Below, piece after piece: positions 32,783 to 44,002 of a DNA stretch of 64,000 nucleotides (position 1 is the first letter of the stretch; every line of letters starts with the position of its first letter). The position numbers were made by a program, and so were the translations under genes. The notes below the pieces were generated by a model that did no database searches, was not told the origin of the DNA, and saw nothing but the letters and a program-made list of their open reading frames with translations. The stretch is from Hemerocallis citrina (Eukaryota > Streptophyta > Magnoliopsida > Asparagales > Asphodelaceae), in contig CM030365.1 in assembly GCA_017893485.1 (NCBI GenBank), forward strand, positions 27,736,289 through 27,800,288, given 5' to 3'.

Positions 32783-35700
32783 CTGTCACGCCCCGCTTCC
32801 CAAAAAGAATACGGAATACGGATACGCAACAAAAGCCCAGCGAATGATTTTCATCATCCATAAGCTGTTCAAGAATATTTACAACATATCACAATATAAT
32901 CAGAGTCGGAAGCCAGAAAAAAGTCAACCACATGCACATATGAACCAAATACCAACAAGAATACTTGAAATAAAATATATTAATCTCAAATAGTCATGAT
33001 CTGAATAACACAAATATCCTGGGTCACATTGTCCAAATACAAGAATAAATCCAAATACCTGAATACAATTATTGTTCAAGCAAACTATAAGAAATAATAA
33101 TAAAAAGATCCAGCACTGATACTTCATGTCACCGATACCATCTGGAACCTGTTCTCCAAAATCTGCAATTCAACGAATGCAGAAAAGAAGAAAAGAGAAA
33201 AACAAGTACCCGTCAATTGCAAGTTACGGACCACTTATAATGTAGGATACAAGCACATGGAAAAACTAACTAGCAACATAGTATAAGCATGATGTCAAAG
33301 TAACAACTAACATGGCAAGGTGAATAAGTGTAAATGGCATGAATCAAGTGTCAAGTGAACTAGTAAATAGGTAAACATGTAATAGGTATCAGGTAATAGG
33401 TATACAGGTAAACAGGTAATCATGTAACAGGATAATCAGATGATCAGATAACAGATAGCCAGGTACATATAACAGTTTCAGATTCAGACTTCAGATACAG
33501 ATACAGATGTCATATTCTTATAAGTCTAGTGTGATTACTATCTAGGTAGCACTTTATGCGCCCCAAAAACATAACACATGGTTGCTACAACAAACAATTT
33601 TGCTTTAGATTTTATAGGGGATCATATAGGGCCGTGTACTCAGGGTTCAAACAGATATCAGATGACCATGTATCATGATATCATACAGATAACAGACGAT
33701 CATGTAACATGATCTCATACAGATAACAGACGGTCATGTAACATGATCTCATACAGATAACAGATAATCAGATGGGAAACACGGGCTCCCTTCTAAGTAC
33801 ACATTTCTATGCTTTCTCACTACTAGATCTTTCCTTTAAACCCCGGCTTGGTTACTTTTATTATGGTCATCAACAGACATGAATGTGTATGGAATAGTTT
33901 CAAACTAACATGGTATAATCAGGATTAGGTTCAGGGGAACAAATAAACATGCATAGATAATATACAATCACATAACTGAGCAAAACAGTGTATGTTCATA
34001 TTCATGACAGCAAGACAGTTCAGTACTAAAATAGTAATTCTTGTTGCTACAGAAATGCAAATCTGGGTCCGTCGAAGGATCTGAAAAATAGACATCCACA
34101 CGAATCTAGCGAATATAAATAAGTCATATAGTGTTTCAGAAAATCACAACTCAAAACTAATTTGAAAACAGAAAACATGTTCAGCCAGAAATCAGGAAAA
34201 CGAATTCTCAGTCAAGGAAACAGTATCAAAACTCATCAAATAAATCCACAAAAAAATCTGGGGTATTTCCCTATAAGTCTAGAATCAAAATATAAAGTTT
34301 CATAATATTCCAGTAAAAATAGATCACTCATCAAAAATACGAAAGCATCAAGAAAACACAGTTTAGCAAATCTAGAAATCCCAATACTACTGTACGAAAA
34401 CTAAGATATTTCGCAACCAGTGAAACGCAATCCAATTCTTCTAAAGGGATAAGAAAATAGATATAATATACTAACTTTCACATTTCACAAAAATTTTTCA
34501 TACAGTATAAGGAATCATAGTGAAAATAAGGTTCTTTATAGAACAACGAGCAAAATACAGCACATATAGATTTTAGAAATGAGCATGAAACATCACATAA
34601 AACCTATCAATAAAATTCATCAAAATTCTGGGTAATCCCTAACTTCATAAAGAAGCACTGATCAAAATATTGGATCAAAGTAATATGTATACAATAGTCC
34701 TTGAAAATAGTTTGTTATCAAAATTACCCAAAAACAGAATCTAGAAAAGATCGACACCTCCATACTAAAACAGCCATAACCCAGTCATACAAAATCAAAA
34801 TCAACCAAAGTCGGTGGGGTTTGAAAATAGAAAAAATTATCCAAAACTCATATTTTATACCGAAATTCAAATACTGACTGTAGCTTAGACTAAAACAGTA
34901 ATCAAAACAGAACATCCAGCAAATACAGATTTCACACTCCCAAACAAAAACGACATAACTTCAAGAATATTGATCCAAACACATCCAAACTTGAAATACA
35001 ACCTACAAAGTGTCTAAACATCATGAATTAGGGTTATTAACATGTCCACACCTATTATTTCACATGGGTCTCAATCCAAACACAAATTCACACCATTATT
35101 CACATACACGACTAAGAATCAAGAATTGGACAATTCCTAGGTTATCACATATCAAGATTTGTGTCATGAGTCATCTATGGCCAAATTATCACAATTGAGA
35201 CAAAACCCATTAAGAAAAACACAATCTATGCTTGTCTCTAGACCCAACTACACTATAGGTGAACTTTTTGACTTGTATCAAACAAATGAATTGGAGTAAA
35301 AGTTACTTGCCTGAAGGACGACGAAAACAACACAAAAGTAAGAATAACGGGACGGATCCCGGGGCACGAACACAAAAACACAAATAAGCGAACACGAACA
35401 AGATTACGATTGCAACCACGAAACTGAGCACGGATCTCGATGTGGATCAAGATCGGATGATCGAACGGCTATCAAGCAAGAGATCAAGATGATGCAGAAC
35501 CGACGACTATCAATCAAAGATCAAGATCGAATAGCCCAAAACAAAGATGATCACGAACTCCAAGATGATAATAATGAGATCAACGGTCGAGATTGCACAT
35601 GATCAAGACTTGATCACAAAGAAACCCATGGCATCAAGAGGGGATGATGATCAAGAAAGAATCAACGGCCCCAAATCACATGACCAACCCATGATCCAAA

Positions 35701-36440
35701 ACAATCCATGAACATGAACGAACGACGAATGGCGATTCCCCAACGGACACAACCCGAACTCACTCACACATGACAGCAGCACACGAGACAATGTCGCTGC
35801 TGTTGTGGGTTGCGGCAGTCGGCGAGAATAGTGCCGGCGGGCTGTTGCACGGGTGGACGACTGTCTGCAGTCTAGGAATTATGCTTCCACTGCAGACACT
35901 GAGGCAGGGCGCAGCACAGGGGAGGTACAGCCCAGGGGCGCACCAGGGAAGAGGCGAGCATAGCGGGAAGATTGCAAGACGACGGATGGGGTGCAGTCGC
36001 GGCGCGGCGCGACTGGAGGAGGGGTTGACTAGGGGACCATTGGCGCTGCCTGGATAAGCGCGACGCTACGGATGCTACTGTGTTGCTCGACTGGAGGTAG
36101 CTTGCTGCCGCAGGTGGCTGCGGCCAGGGGGACACGGTGGAGGGGTGCGCCGCGACACCAGGCGATGTAGAGGAGAGGGGGTGGCTGGCGCGCTGACGCT
36201 GCTGTCATGGTTGCGGCCAGGAGGGGAGGACAACACGACAGGGAGTGTGCTGTGGCAAAGTGGTGGCTGTCATTGAGGGGGGGGTCGCGAGGCAACACGG
36301 GGAAGAGGGAGAGATGGGGAGAGGAGGGAGATGGCTGTGGAAGTTGAAGGGGCTGGGAGGGTAGCATGAGTTTAAATAGGATGGGTTTAGTTTAGGGTTA
36401 TGTGGGGATGACGGTAGGGGATGAGTCGGTTGAGCATAGT
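32783..36440 (-). repeat. Truncated or solo LTR of another gypsy family (K)
   Basis: On the plus strand it starts TGTCACGCCCCGC, the mirror of a ...GCGGGGCGTGACA LTR end, so the LTR lies on the minus strand. No primer site flanks it. Inside are about three 43-bp repeats (ATACAGATAACAGACGATCA, about 33645-33775), GATCAAGAT-rich sequence (35440-35700) and a GC-rich block (35770-36360). Open frames in the GC-rich block have low-complexity products and overlap on both strands, so I do not call genes. No matching TGT end was found on the right, where EPRV-associated sequence begins. Confidence 0.5.
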
Positions 36441-36578
36441 GGGTAAATACCCTACTTTTCAAAAATATTTAGCCAAATACCCTTCTTCCAAAAATATTTA
36501 GCCAACTACCCCTTTTAATTAAATAACCAAAAAGCAAAATTTTAGATATAACCCCACTCTAGAAAACATATACTATAA

Positions 36579-36917
36579 TACACCTTAACCTTAAAAAAGC
36601 TGGATAATTCACAGAAAATAGAGAAACTAAAATTAAAAAATCTTTCAAAATTCAAGGTTAGATACGTTGACAAAAGATTAGTAGAAAGTAAGCATATTGC
36701 CAGTAAAGAAATATCAGAATACCTATTATTAACAACAAAAGTAACTAATCAACTACCTAAAGAAATACAAAAACAAATAGCATACAAAGTATTAGATTAC
36801 AGAAACGAAGAAGCAAGTTGGTATTACCAACACCTACTAGAAGACAAAATAGTAGGACATGGAGCCAAAAATTTATTTAAACATACAAGACTTGGAAGAA
36901 GTTTACACCGGTCCTGA
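36579..36917 (+). CDS. Upstream viral frame without ATG, overlapping the CP gene
   Basis: The frame is open from the codon after TAA 36576 to TGA 36915 (112 codons) and has no in-frame ATG. It has the same A-rich codon use as the genes downstream and a protein-like composition (EYLLLTTKVTNQLPKEIQKQ, then WYYQHLLEDKIVGHGAKNLF). It overlaps the first 59 bases of the CP-MP gene. Tungroviruses and badnaviruses also have a small first gene, and in rice tungro bacilliform virus it begins at a non-AUG codon, so a comparable start is possible. Alternatively the 5' part was lost. I do not know its function. Confidence 0.5.
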   Translation, partial: YTLTLKKLDNSQKIEKLKLKNLSKFKVRYVDKRLVESKHIASKEISEYLLLTTKVTNQLPKEIQKQIAYKVLDYRNEEASWYYQHLLEDKIVGHGAKNLFKHTRLGRSLHRS

Positions 36918-39666
36918 AATGTTCATTGATATAAGAAAAGATTTAAGAATCATAAATAAAAATATAAAAGAATTAGGAAGATATATGACAGAATACCCAG
37001 AAGAAGAACTGGGCATAACAGAAGAAGGTATGCAAAAACTAGAAGCCATAACGAAACTTAATATAAATATTCTAGAAATAGAAGATTTAATGGCAAATCC
37101 TGATTCTGAAGAAGTGCAAGAAGCATTGAAAAATCTAGATATAGCACACGAAGAAGTAAAAATGGACCAAGATAAAATTATTGAAAAACCTTCAGAAATT
37201 CCAAGTAACATGTATGAAATCTTAAGACCACCACCTCACAAAAAGCCATACCAATTACCATGGAAATGGCAAAATACAAAAAGAAGAACGCAACTAGGAA
37301 AAGGTAAAGAAAAAGAAACTCCAAAATATGAACCAACAGAACATTTCGAAAAAGGAATAGCAGGAAATGGAGAATGGTTAGACCTAGATTGCGTAAAAGA
37401 TGTAGATAGAACAATTGAAGAATGGGTAAAAGCGTCACTAATAGTAGGATTTAGACAAAACCTTAACGGAAATGCATTTGAAAAATTCATAGAAGCTACC
37501 TTTATGGGAGTAGTAGCAAAATGGTGGAATGGACTAGAAGAAGAAGAAAGAAATACTATAAGAAAATCAAGACCAATTGATGATAATGGAACTGAAGAAA
37601 GTTCAGCACAACGGACTTTAGGTTTAAAAGAAATAATTACAAATTACGAAAAAGCAATAAGAATCGAATTCAGCGTATATGATAAAGGAGAAAAACACAC
37701 TATATATAAAAAGAATCAAGCAAGATGGAGACTAAGTAACTTAGAAATATGCGACATGTGCCATTTTGACAACTATGCTTGTGAATTCCGAGAATATTAT
37801 CAAGATAGTTATTACACAAAAGAAGAACGGAGTCCAATTTTAGACTCATTCTTTCTAAAATTACCTGATCCATGGAGCATAAATATATATAGTGCATACG
37901 TAAATGAGAAAGTAAAGCCTGAAGTAGCCACTTTAGGGTATAGAACGCAATTTGTAAAAGACTATAGAGACAAAGTATGCCAAGAGGCCAGGGCAACAAT
38001 GAAATATTACAGAACATATAAACAAAGAATTTGCTGTGAAGATGCAAGAACGAACCATTGGGGATGCAATAATAACTATAGATACAATAACTATAAATAC
38101 ACAAAGAAGAATAATCACAAATTCCCAAAATATCAACCAAAATATAGGAAAACTTTTAAGAGATATAGAAAACCTTTTAAAAAATACTTTAGAAAAATGA
38201 AGAAAAATAAAAATAGGCAATATACAAAAAATCCAAAAAAATGTAATTGTTACATATGTGGGGAGGTAGGACATATATCACCAAATTGTCCTAAACGAAT
38301 GAAAAAAGAAAATGTAAAATACGTAGAAGAAATTGAAGAAATGAATAGCATAAATTACGAACCCATAGAATATGATGAAGAATGGTCAGATATAAGTGAA
38401 GATGAAGAAATAATGGTAATAGATAGTGGAAGTAGTGAAGGTGAAACAGAAGAATGTGAAATATACATGTTAACGGATCTAACAGAAATAGGAGAACCCT
38501 CAGAAAGACAAGAAAACAATGAAGAATTAAGAGAAAGAATGTGCTTTGACATACAAAAATACGATAAAATAAGAGAGACCAAATTAGATGTAAATCCAAA
38601 AGAAATCTTTAAACTACCAATATTTGAAAGAAAGAAAAGCACTATAGTAATAGCTAGGAATAATGAACAACCTATAGACATTGAACAAGCACAAGGCAAA
38701 ACCATAATCCCATTAATAACAGAAAGAATAATAAGACAAGAGATGGAAAAGATAAACGAAAAAACCAGAAAAACATTAAGACACATACATTTAGGAGCTG
38801 TACAAATAATAATAAAAGCCTATTTTAAGGAAGGAATAAATACACCACTCCAAATATATCTAATGGATGATAGGATAATATCAAGTACACAAGACGCCTT
38901 AATAGGAATAGTGCAAGGAAACCTAATGTACCAAAAGATAAAGTTCACAATAAAACCTAATTTCTCTATAAGCATGACAGAAGAAAATAAAGATAAAAGT
39001 TTAGTCATGTATCATAAGTTATCAGGTATAGAAATGATAGAAAAAAGCAAAGTTTTGAGCATTCAAATAAGAAATATTTACGCTTTCACTAGTAAGCACG
39101 AAGTAAAGAACAGAAATACGGACAATTTTAAAATAGAGCCGCTATTCAGCGAAATCATAAGGTACAAACCAGCTAGAGAAAACCCTGAAATGACTATACC
39201 AAATTATATAGAATTCGACTTTAATAAAGCAAAAGAAGCCGAAAAAGGAAAAGCACCACAAATAATGTTCGGAAAGAGGTCACTATTAATAAGAAATAAA
39301 CAACAAGCATTAGAACTAATATCGGTAATAAATACGTTAGAACACCAAAATAATAACCAATTTAAAATAGAAATAGAATATTATGACAACGGAAAATGGA
39401 ATAAACAAATAGCCTTAGTTGACACAGGAGCTACTAATTCACATATTAAACAAACAAATATAAAAACCACTGAATTGATAACATTAGATAACCCATATTA
39501 TTACTTAGATTACTACAATAATAGACATCCAATTGTACATAAAATCATACTACCACTAAGGATAAATGGTAAAAAGGAAATGCTGTTACATTTACATGTA
39601 GACCCAGAACAACATGTTAATGATATGTTATTAGGAACTAACTTCCTTACATCAGTACAATCTTAG
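36859..39666 (+). CDS. EPRV coat protein-movement protein polyprotein with C-terminal protease-like domain
   Basis: The product has 935 residues. Residues 1-150 are acidic and helical. A capsid-type region follows (about 170-400, including KWWNGL). A Lys/Arg/Tyr-rich stretch (about 405-460) precedes a CCHC zinc finger, CYICGEVGHISPNC at about 464-477, the nucleic-acid-binding mark of pararetrovirus capsids. Residues about 600-760 fit the 30K-type movement protein (GAVQIIIKAYFKEG, then a DALIGIVQGNLMYQ block), which enables cell-to-cell spread. At 855 an ALVDTGATNS retropepsin motif and DMLLGTNFL near 923 form an additional protease-like domain. The TAG at 39664 looks premature: the same frame stays open to a TGA at 39739 that overlaps the next ATG as ATGA, the stop-restart arrangement common in this family. 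The ATG at 36859 is the first in frame. Confidence 0.88.
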   Translation: MEPKIYLNIQDLEEVYTGPEMFIDIRKDLRIINKNIKELGRYMTEYPEEELGITEEGMQKLEAITKLNINILEIEDLMANPDSEEVQEALKNLDIAHEEVKMDQDKIIEKPSEIPSNMYEILRPPPHKKPYQLPWKWQNTKRRTQLGKGKEKETPKYEPTEHFEKGIAGNGEWLDLDCVKDVDRTIEEWVKASLIVGFRQNLNGNAFEKFIEATFMGVVAKWWNGLEEEERNTIRKSRPIDDNGTEESSAQRTLGLKEIITNYEKAIRIEFSVYDKGEKHTIYKKNQARWRLSNLEICDMCHFDNYACEFREYYQDSYYTKEERSPILDSFFLKLPDPWSINIYSAYVNEKVKPEVATLGYRTQFVKDYRDKVCQEARATMKYYRTYKQRICCEDARTNHWGCNNNYRYNNYKYTKKNNHKFPKYQPKYRKTFKRYRKPFKKYFRKMKKNKNRQYTKNPKKCNCYICGEVGHISPNCPKRMKKENVKYVEEIEEMNSINYEPIEYDEEWSDISEDEEIMVIDSGSSEGETEECEIYMLTDLTEIGEPSERQENNEELRERMCFDIQKYDKIRETKLDVNPKEIFKLPIFERKKSTIVIARNNEQPIDIEQAQGKTIIPLITERIIRQEMEKINEKTRKTLRHIHLGAVQIIIKAYFKEGINTPLQIYLMDDRIISSTQDALIGIVQGNLMYQKIKFTIKPNFSISMTEENKDKSLVMYHKLSGIEMIEKSKVLSIQIRNIYAFTSKHEVKNRNTDNFKIEPLFSEIIRYKPARENPEMTIPNYIEFDFNKAKEAEKGKAPQIMFGKRSLLIRNKQQALELISVINTLEHQNNNQFKIEIEYYDNGKWNKQIALVDTGATNSHIKQTNIKTTELITLDNPYYYLDYYNNRHPIVHKIILPLRINGKKEMLLHLHVDPEQHVNDMLLGTNFLTSVQS

Positions 39667-39737
39667 TCGATTCAGGAAGAAAAAATCACAATAACAGTAA
39701 ACAATGAAAGCATGGTAATAAATAGAATATTGGACAA

Positions 39738-40343
39738 ATGAATCCATTAAGAGCAACAAAAAACACATTATACATCCTAACAGAATTTGTTTACGATGGA
39801 TACAAATCAAGAAACTATCATAGTCTAATAGACACCGGAGCAGGTACTAGTTTATGCCGTGAGAATATACTACCAAAATGGAAACAAGATGGTTTTAATA
39901 AAAAAGCCATATCTGGATTAACCGGACAAACAATCATACTGGACAAATACCAACAAAACGTTAGTGTACAAATAGGAAGTTACATACTAAAAATACCCAT
40001 AGTATACCAATTTAACGATATGAATAATGACGTACTCTTAGGAAATGACTTCTTCCAACAATACTATCCCATAACTATATCACATAAATCAGTTGTATTT
40101 ACAACACCTTGCGGACACCAAGCAATAGCAATTAGAATAACACAACCATATTCCAGAATTGACCTACCACACATCAGAGTTTCTTCAACCCAGCGTGGTG
40201 AATATCAATACTTACCAAATAAAACTAGAATACAACAAGTTCAAGTTCAAATAACTACTACAAAAGAAATTTTACAAAAACAATTAGAGGATCTGTGCGG
40301 AGAAGACCCCTTAGCAAAATGGAAATTAAAATTAGACCAATAA
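39738..40343 (+). pseudogene. EPRV aspartic protease, 5' part of the polymerase gene
   Basis: This 201-residue frame starts at the ATGA overlap with the CP-MP frame. It contains a canonical retropepsin: SLIDTGAGTSLC at about residues 30-41 and DVLLGNDFF near 99-107, followed by the linker that leads to RT in Caulimoviridae. The retropepsin cuts the polyproteins. The frame ends at TAA 40341, while RT continues in another frame from about 40320, so a one- or two-base indel near 40320-40340 separates the protease from RT. In an intact virus both would be one gene. Confidence 0.88.
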
Positions 40344-41599
40344 GACATACTCCAACAGACCTAGAAGAATTCAAAATACACATAAAAGAATTAGTAGAAA
40401 ATAATTATATAAGAAAATCACATAGTCCTCATTCATCACCGGCATTCATAGTAAAAAAACATTCAGAAGAAAAAAGAGGTAAATCTCGAATGGTAGTAAA
40501 TTACAAGGAATTAAATAAAAATACTAAAAGATTTGGATATCCACTACCAGATATGCAAATACTACTTAACACAATAAGAACAAGAAAAATATATTCGAAA
40601 TTTGACTGCAAATCAGGATTTTATCATGTAAAATTAACAGAAGATTCAAAACCTTTAACGGCATTTAGCACACCTCAAGGATTTAATGAATGGAATGTAT
40701 TACCATTCGGTTATAAAAATAGCCCAGGAATATTTCAAGAATATATGGATAAAATTTTTGAAAAATACAACAATTTCATATTAGTGTATGTAGATGATAT
40801 TCTAATAGGTTCAGAAGACGAAGAACAACATAAAGAACATCTACTAAAATTCATAGAAATAGTGAAAGATGCAGGCATTATACTATCAAAAAAGAAGGAA
40901 TTATTCAAAACTGAGATAGAATTCTTAGGAACAAAATTATCACATGAAGGGATAGAATTACAATCACATATAGCAGAAAAAATAAAGACTTTTCCTAATG
41001 TCTTAAAAGAAAAAAGAGAAGTGCAAGCTATAATAGGATTACTAAATCAAACAAGAGGTTATATACCAAATTTATCAGCAAAAACAAATTGGTTGCAACA
41101 AAAACTTAAAAAGTCTAAGAAATGGGAATGGACTCCGGAGGATGAAGAGAAACTTAAAATATTAAAACAACAAACTTCAAAGTTACCAAAACTAAGACTA
41201 CCGGTTAAAGAATGTTCTTGGATAATAGAAACTGATGCATGTGAAACTAATTGGGGAGCAGTATTAAAATTTATTGAAATAGGAGAAAGTGAAGAAAAAT
41301 TACCTAGATATACTAGTGGTTCTTTTACACAAACCCAACAAAATTACCACATAAACGAGAAAGAACTACTAGCGATCTTAAAAGCTATAAAAAAGTTTGA
41401 ACTATTCATAATACATACAAAATTTACGGTAAGAACAGATAATACCCAAGCAAAAAGTTGGATCAATAAAATAATAGACCCAACCATAGCAAATAAAAGA
41501 TTGATAAGATGGCAGATGGAGTTAGCACATTACGATTTTGTGATAGAAAACATAAAAGGAAAACTTAATATTTTAGCCAATTTTTTATCAAGAAATTAA
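40295..41599 (+). pseudogene. EPRV reverse transcriptase-RNase H
   Basis: This frame holds the RT core: SRMVVNYKELNKNT (about residues 67-80), YPLPDMQ, SKFDCKSGFYHVKL, FNEWNVLPFGYKNSPGIFQ and the catalytic YVDDILIG at 165 (40787-40798). RNase H follows with ETDACETNWGAVL, the HINEKELLAILKA helix and RTDNTQAKSWI. The last expected acidic residue sits in ILANFLSRN (codon at 41579), where most family members have Asp; the Asn here probably removes a metal ligand. The first codons (up to about residue 9) are out-of-frame sequence from before the frameshift, so the annotated ATG is not the natural start. The enzyme copies viral pregenomic RNA into DNA. Confidence 0.92.
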
Positions 41600-41618
41600 C
41601 TATTTCGCTTGTTGCAGA

Positions 41619-42644
41619 ATGGAAGCCAGAGTGCAGCAAATAGAACACGATATAGTCTACCTAAAGGAGACAGTGGAGCAATTAAAAGGAGCATTTAACC
41701 AAATACAGCTGCAAATATGTGGTCTTCAAAGTATATTTTACCAACATATAAGTACTGATCGTATTGAAAAAATGAGCGAAGGGAGTGAACCTACTAACCC
41801 ACAAAATACAAGTGGGATCACAAAAATAGCCACACAAGAAGAAAACTCCACATCCATACAGCCCACTACCTACAAAGAGAGCTTACTCTCAGATCCTCCA
41901 AAATACTCCAAGAAGGATTTATTTTTACAATATATTGAGAAACTATGCCAGACCACTCAGGTCAACCAATTTATCAAAACTATTTCTCAGCAACATATGA
42001 ACAAAGCCATCATACTACCAGGAGCTAATCCAAAAACCGTAAGAGTATTGTTCGAAAGAGGACTTATCCACTGCATTTATCCATCTCGAGAATGTGAAGA
42101 ACTTAGCCAGTTTCCAAAAGAAGTATATAAAGCTGCTAAAAGCTATTTTGGTCTTACGAAGGCATCCAAGATATATGTTCGAATATTTTCAGCAATTCCA
42201 GAATTCCTTGAAGATAATGAAGAACTACCAGCTGAACATATTATAAAAATAGGGATGACTACTCAAATCTTGTTTGGAGCAACCGGTATCATACCATATA
42301 AAGCCGAAGAATTTGAAAAACTGATTCCCGAAAGAAGAGCTACGGGATTTAGAACAATGTATTGTGAACTAAAGGACATACAACGCAGAGAAGGTAATAT
42401 ATGGATCTATGACAGCCCTGACCCACAAAAATTAATGATCTACAGCATAGCAAAAATTAAACAACCCCAGTCAAAGAAAGAAGTCTTTAACAGCTGGTAC
42501 CGAATCTTGCATAAAGGAGATATGACAATGGCGGAAGAAACAACTGTCCACTACTGTAGATTGATGAGGATGGAACCACAGCATTCATGTGACTACTGCA
42601 GAAAAGGCCAAGAGCAGAATGACGAAGAACTATTCCTGATGTGA
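41619..42644 (+). CDS. EPRV transactivator-like protein (inclusion body/TAV)
   Basis: A complete 341-residue frame begins 19 bases after the RT stop. Residues 1-55 form a likely coiled coil (IEHDIVYLKETVEQLKGAF), followed by a low-complexity Ser/Thr/Gln linker and, from about 95 on, a compact domain (KAIILPGANPKTVRVLFERG, YFGLTKASKIYVRIFSAIPE, GMTTQILFGATG). Its position, after RT and before the main promoter, fits the caulimovirus-type transactivator that permits reinitiation of translation on polycistronic viral RNA and forms inclusion bodies. The C-terminus has CDYCRKGQE. The assignment rests on position and general resemblance; a database search would be needed for certainty. The 3240-3925 pseudogene is a decayed homolog of its last two thirds. 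Confidence 0.7.
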   Translation: MEARVQQIEHDIVYLKETVEQLKGAFNQIQLQICGLQSIFYQHISTDRIEKMSEGSEPTNPQNTSGITKIATQEENSTSIQPTTYKESLLSDPPKYSKKDLFLQYIEKLCQTTQVNQFIKTISQQHMNKAIILPGANPKTVRVLFERGLIHCIYPSRECEELSQFPKEVYKAAKSYFGLTKASKIYVRIFSAIPEFLEDNEELPAEHIIKIGMTTQILFGATGIIPYKAEEFEKLIPERRATGFRTMYCELKDIQRREGNIWIYDSPDPQKLMIYSIAKIKQPQSKKEVFNSWYRILHKGDMTMAEETTVHYCRLMRMEPQHSCDYCRKGQEQNDEELFLM

Positions 42645-42698
42645 AAGCACATGAAGATGTCCCCTACATAAGCAGCAAATATCTCAATTATTTAGCTA

Positions 42699-42809
42699 TG
42701 ACGTAAGCAATGATGTAAGAAAAGCAATAATTGTATATGTGATGTAAGCAGTGATGTAAGGAGAATAATAATAATATCTGGTGTGAAGCCATCCCTTCGA
42801 CTATAAAAG
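42699..42809 (+). promoter_or_regulatory. EPRV promoter: as-1-like repeats and TATA box
   Basis: Two pairs of TGACG/TGATG-type motifs (TGACGTAAGCAATGATGTAA at 42699 and GATGTAAGCAGTGATGTAAG at 42741-42760) resemble the as-1 element of the cauliflower mosaic virus 35S promoter, bound by TGA bZIP factors. TATAAAAG is at 42802-42809, preceded by CATCCCTTCGAC. The order and spacing are kept in the older copy at 3963-4052, so the promoter layout is conserved in the family. Confidence 0.85.
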
Positions 42810-42829
42810 GGAAGGCAGGGTAAGGGAGA

Positions 42830-43334
42830 AGGCAGACTTGGATAGAGAGAGAAAAATTCCTCATAATCTTAAGCGACTCTGTTTGTAACAATCTTGAAGG
42901 AAATAAAATGCTTTTTATGAGTTCATCTATCAGTCTCTGTAGAAAATAAGGTATGAACAACTAAATTCCTTTCCCTTAGAGAGAGTTTTGCAAGGCTCTG
43001 CCTAAATAATCTTGCAAAAAGACTCATTTGCTACCTTCTATAGTTAGACTTTTGTGGTTATCTGTACCGAAGTGCTACTAGTTGTTCTAGACGTATCTCT
43101 TGGATGAAGCCCTATTGAGGGCATAGTAATATTGAGATGGGAAGAACGTAAAAGGAGCACAGAAATCGGGGTGCATACCGGGGGTATTTTATCCACTGGT
43201 AGTAACTGGTACAGAACAGATCAAAAAAGTTTAACTAGGTCGGAAGCATGATGGGCCGTTTTGTTTTGATTTTTAGGTATCCTTAGAAATCTCTCTCTGC
43301 TCTTTATTTCATAAATCCTTATTATTCAGAAGCA
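42830..43334 (+). promoter_or_regulatory. EPRV leader with AATAAA signal
   Basis: The stretch downstream of the TATA box has no long frame and several short ones, as is usual for caulimovirid leaders that rely on ribosome shunting. AATAAA at 42902-42907, less than 100 bases after the predicted start, fits the terminally redundant polyadenylation site of these viruses. The sequence is conserved in the old copy (to 4513). Confidence 0.65.
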
Positions 43335-43895
43335 ATGGATAATAATTTCGGTATTGCCTCACCAATTTTTGAATTAATGGTTAATTACCAAGGAAGTGAT
43401 AGAATGTTAGTTTTTGATGTTTATTATCCTCATAGACAAATAAGCATGGATGATTGCTACGAATTCAAATTATTCTTTTTTAGCATTCAACGAGTAATAA
43501 TTATAACGATAAACCAAATAATTCCTGGAGAAACTAGTAATATAAATGTTGAAATAATTGACGATCTAACTTATCACGAGAGATCTTTGTTATTTTATGA
43601 AAATGGTATATTTAGTAGTTACGTTTGGAGTCCTACGACTGCATACAGACAATTTCTAGAAGAACATGAGCAGAATGAAGGAGAACATAGACATATAGAA
43701 AAACTCGAAGAACCTCCATATGATAGTGAAGAATATGAGACAGAATCAGAATATATAAGAGAACTTGATGACGATGATGACGAAATTCCCGTCATTCCTG
43801 ATTACTTTTTTAGAATTGACAATATCCATTATTTCGAAGAATATTATTTTACAAACTTTGATCTTTTTTTCGACCATTTAGACTTTACTCTTTAG
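43335..43895 (+). CDS. Hypothetical acidic 186-aa viral frame between leader and primer site
   Basis: This frame is fully open, with ATG at 43335 and stop at 43893. The N-terminal half is beta-like and aromatic (GSDRMLVFDVYYPHRQ, FFFSIQRVIIITINQI); the C-terminal half is strongly acidic (SEEYETESEYIRELDDDDDE) and ends in an aromatic-rich tail. No known domain was recognised. Its place after the promoter and leader but before the primer site is unusual, because in Caulimoviridae the first gene normally follows the primer site. Lack of stops in this AT-rich DNA argues for a once-selected gene. The old copy is cut just before this point, so it gives no check. Confidence 0.6.
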   Translation: MDNNFGIASPIFELMVNYQGSDRMLVFDVYYPHRQISMDDCYEFKLFFFSIQRVIIITINQIIPGETSNINVEIIDDLTYHERSLLFYENGIFSSYVWSPTTAYRQFLEEHEQNEGEHRHIEKLEEPPYDSEEYETESEYIRELDDDDDEIPVIPDYFFRIDNIHYFEEYYFTNFDLFFDHLDFTL

Positions 43896-44002
43896 ACTTT
43901 CAAAAGTTTTTGATACTCTCCTCCTCTTAATTTTCAGGTTTCCAGGAGTCAACGCGACACTCACAACTACTAATTAAGAGATCCCACGCACTCACCCAAG
44001 GT

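Noticed and set aside
35770..36462. Host gene in GC-rich DNA near 36 kb
   Set aside because: Overlapping frames on both strands have low-complexity Ser/Pro-rich products and lie inside an LTR; no start, splice or domain evidence.
37178..39008. Several 60-146-codon minus-strand frames opposite the EPRV CP-MP gene
   Set aside because: A-rich coding DNA has few stops on the opposite strand; products are Leu/Phe/Tyr-rich with no domains.
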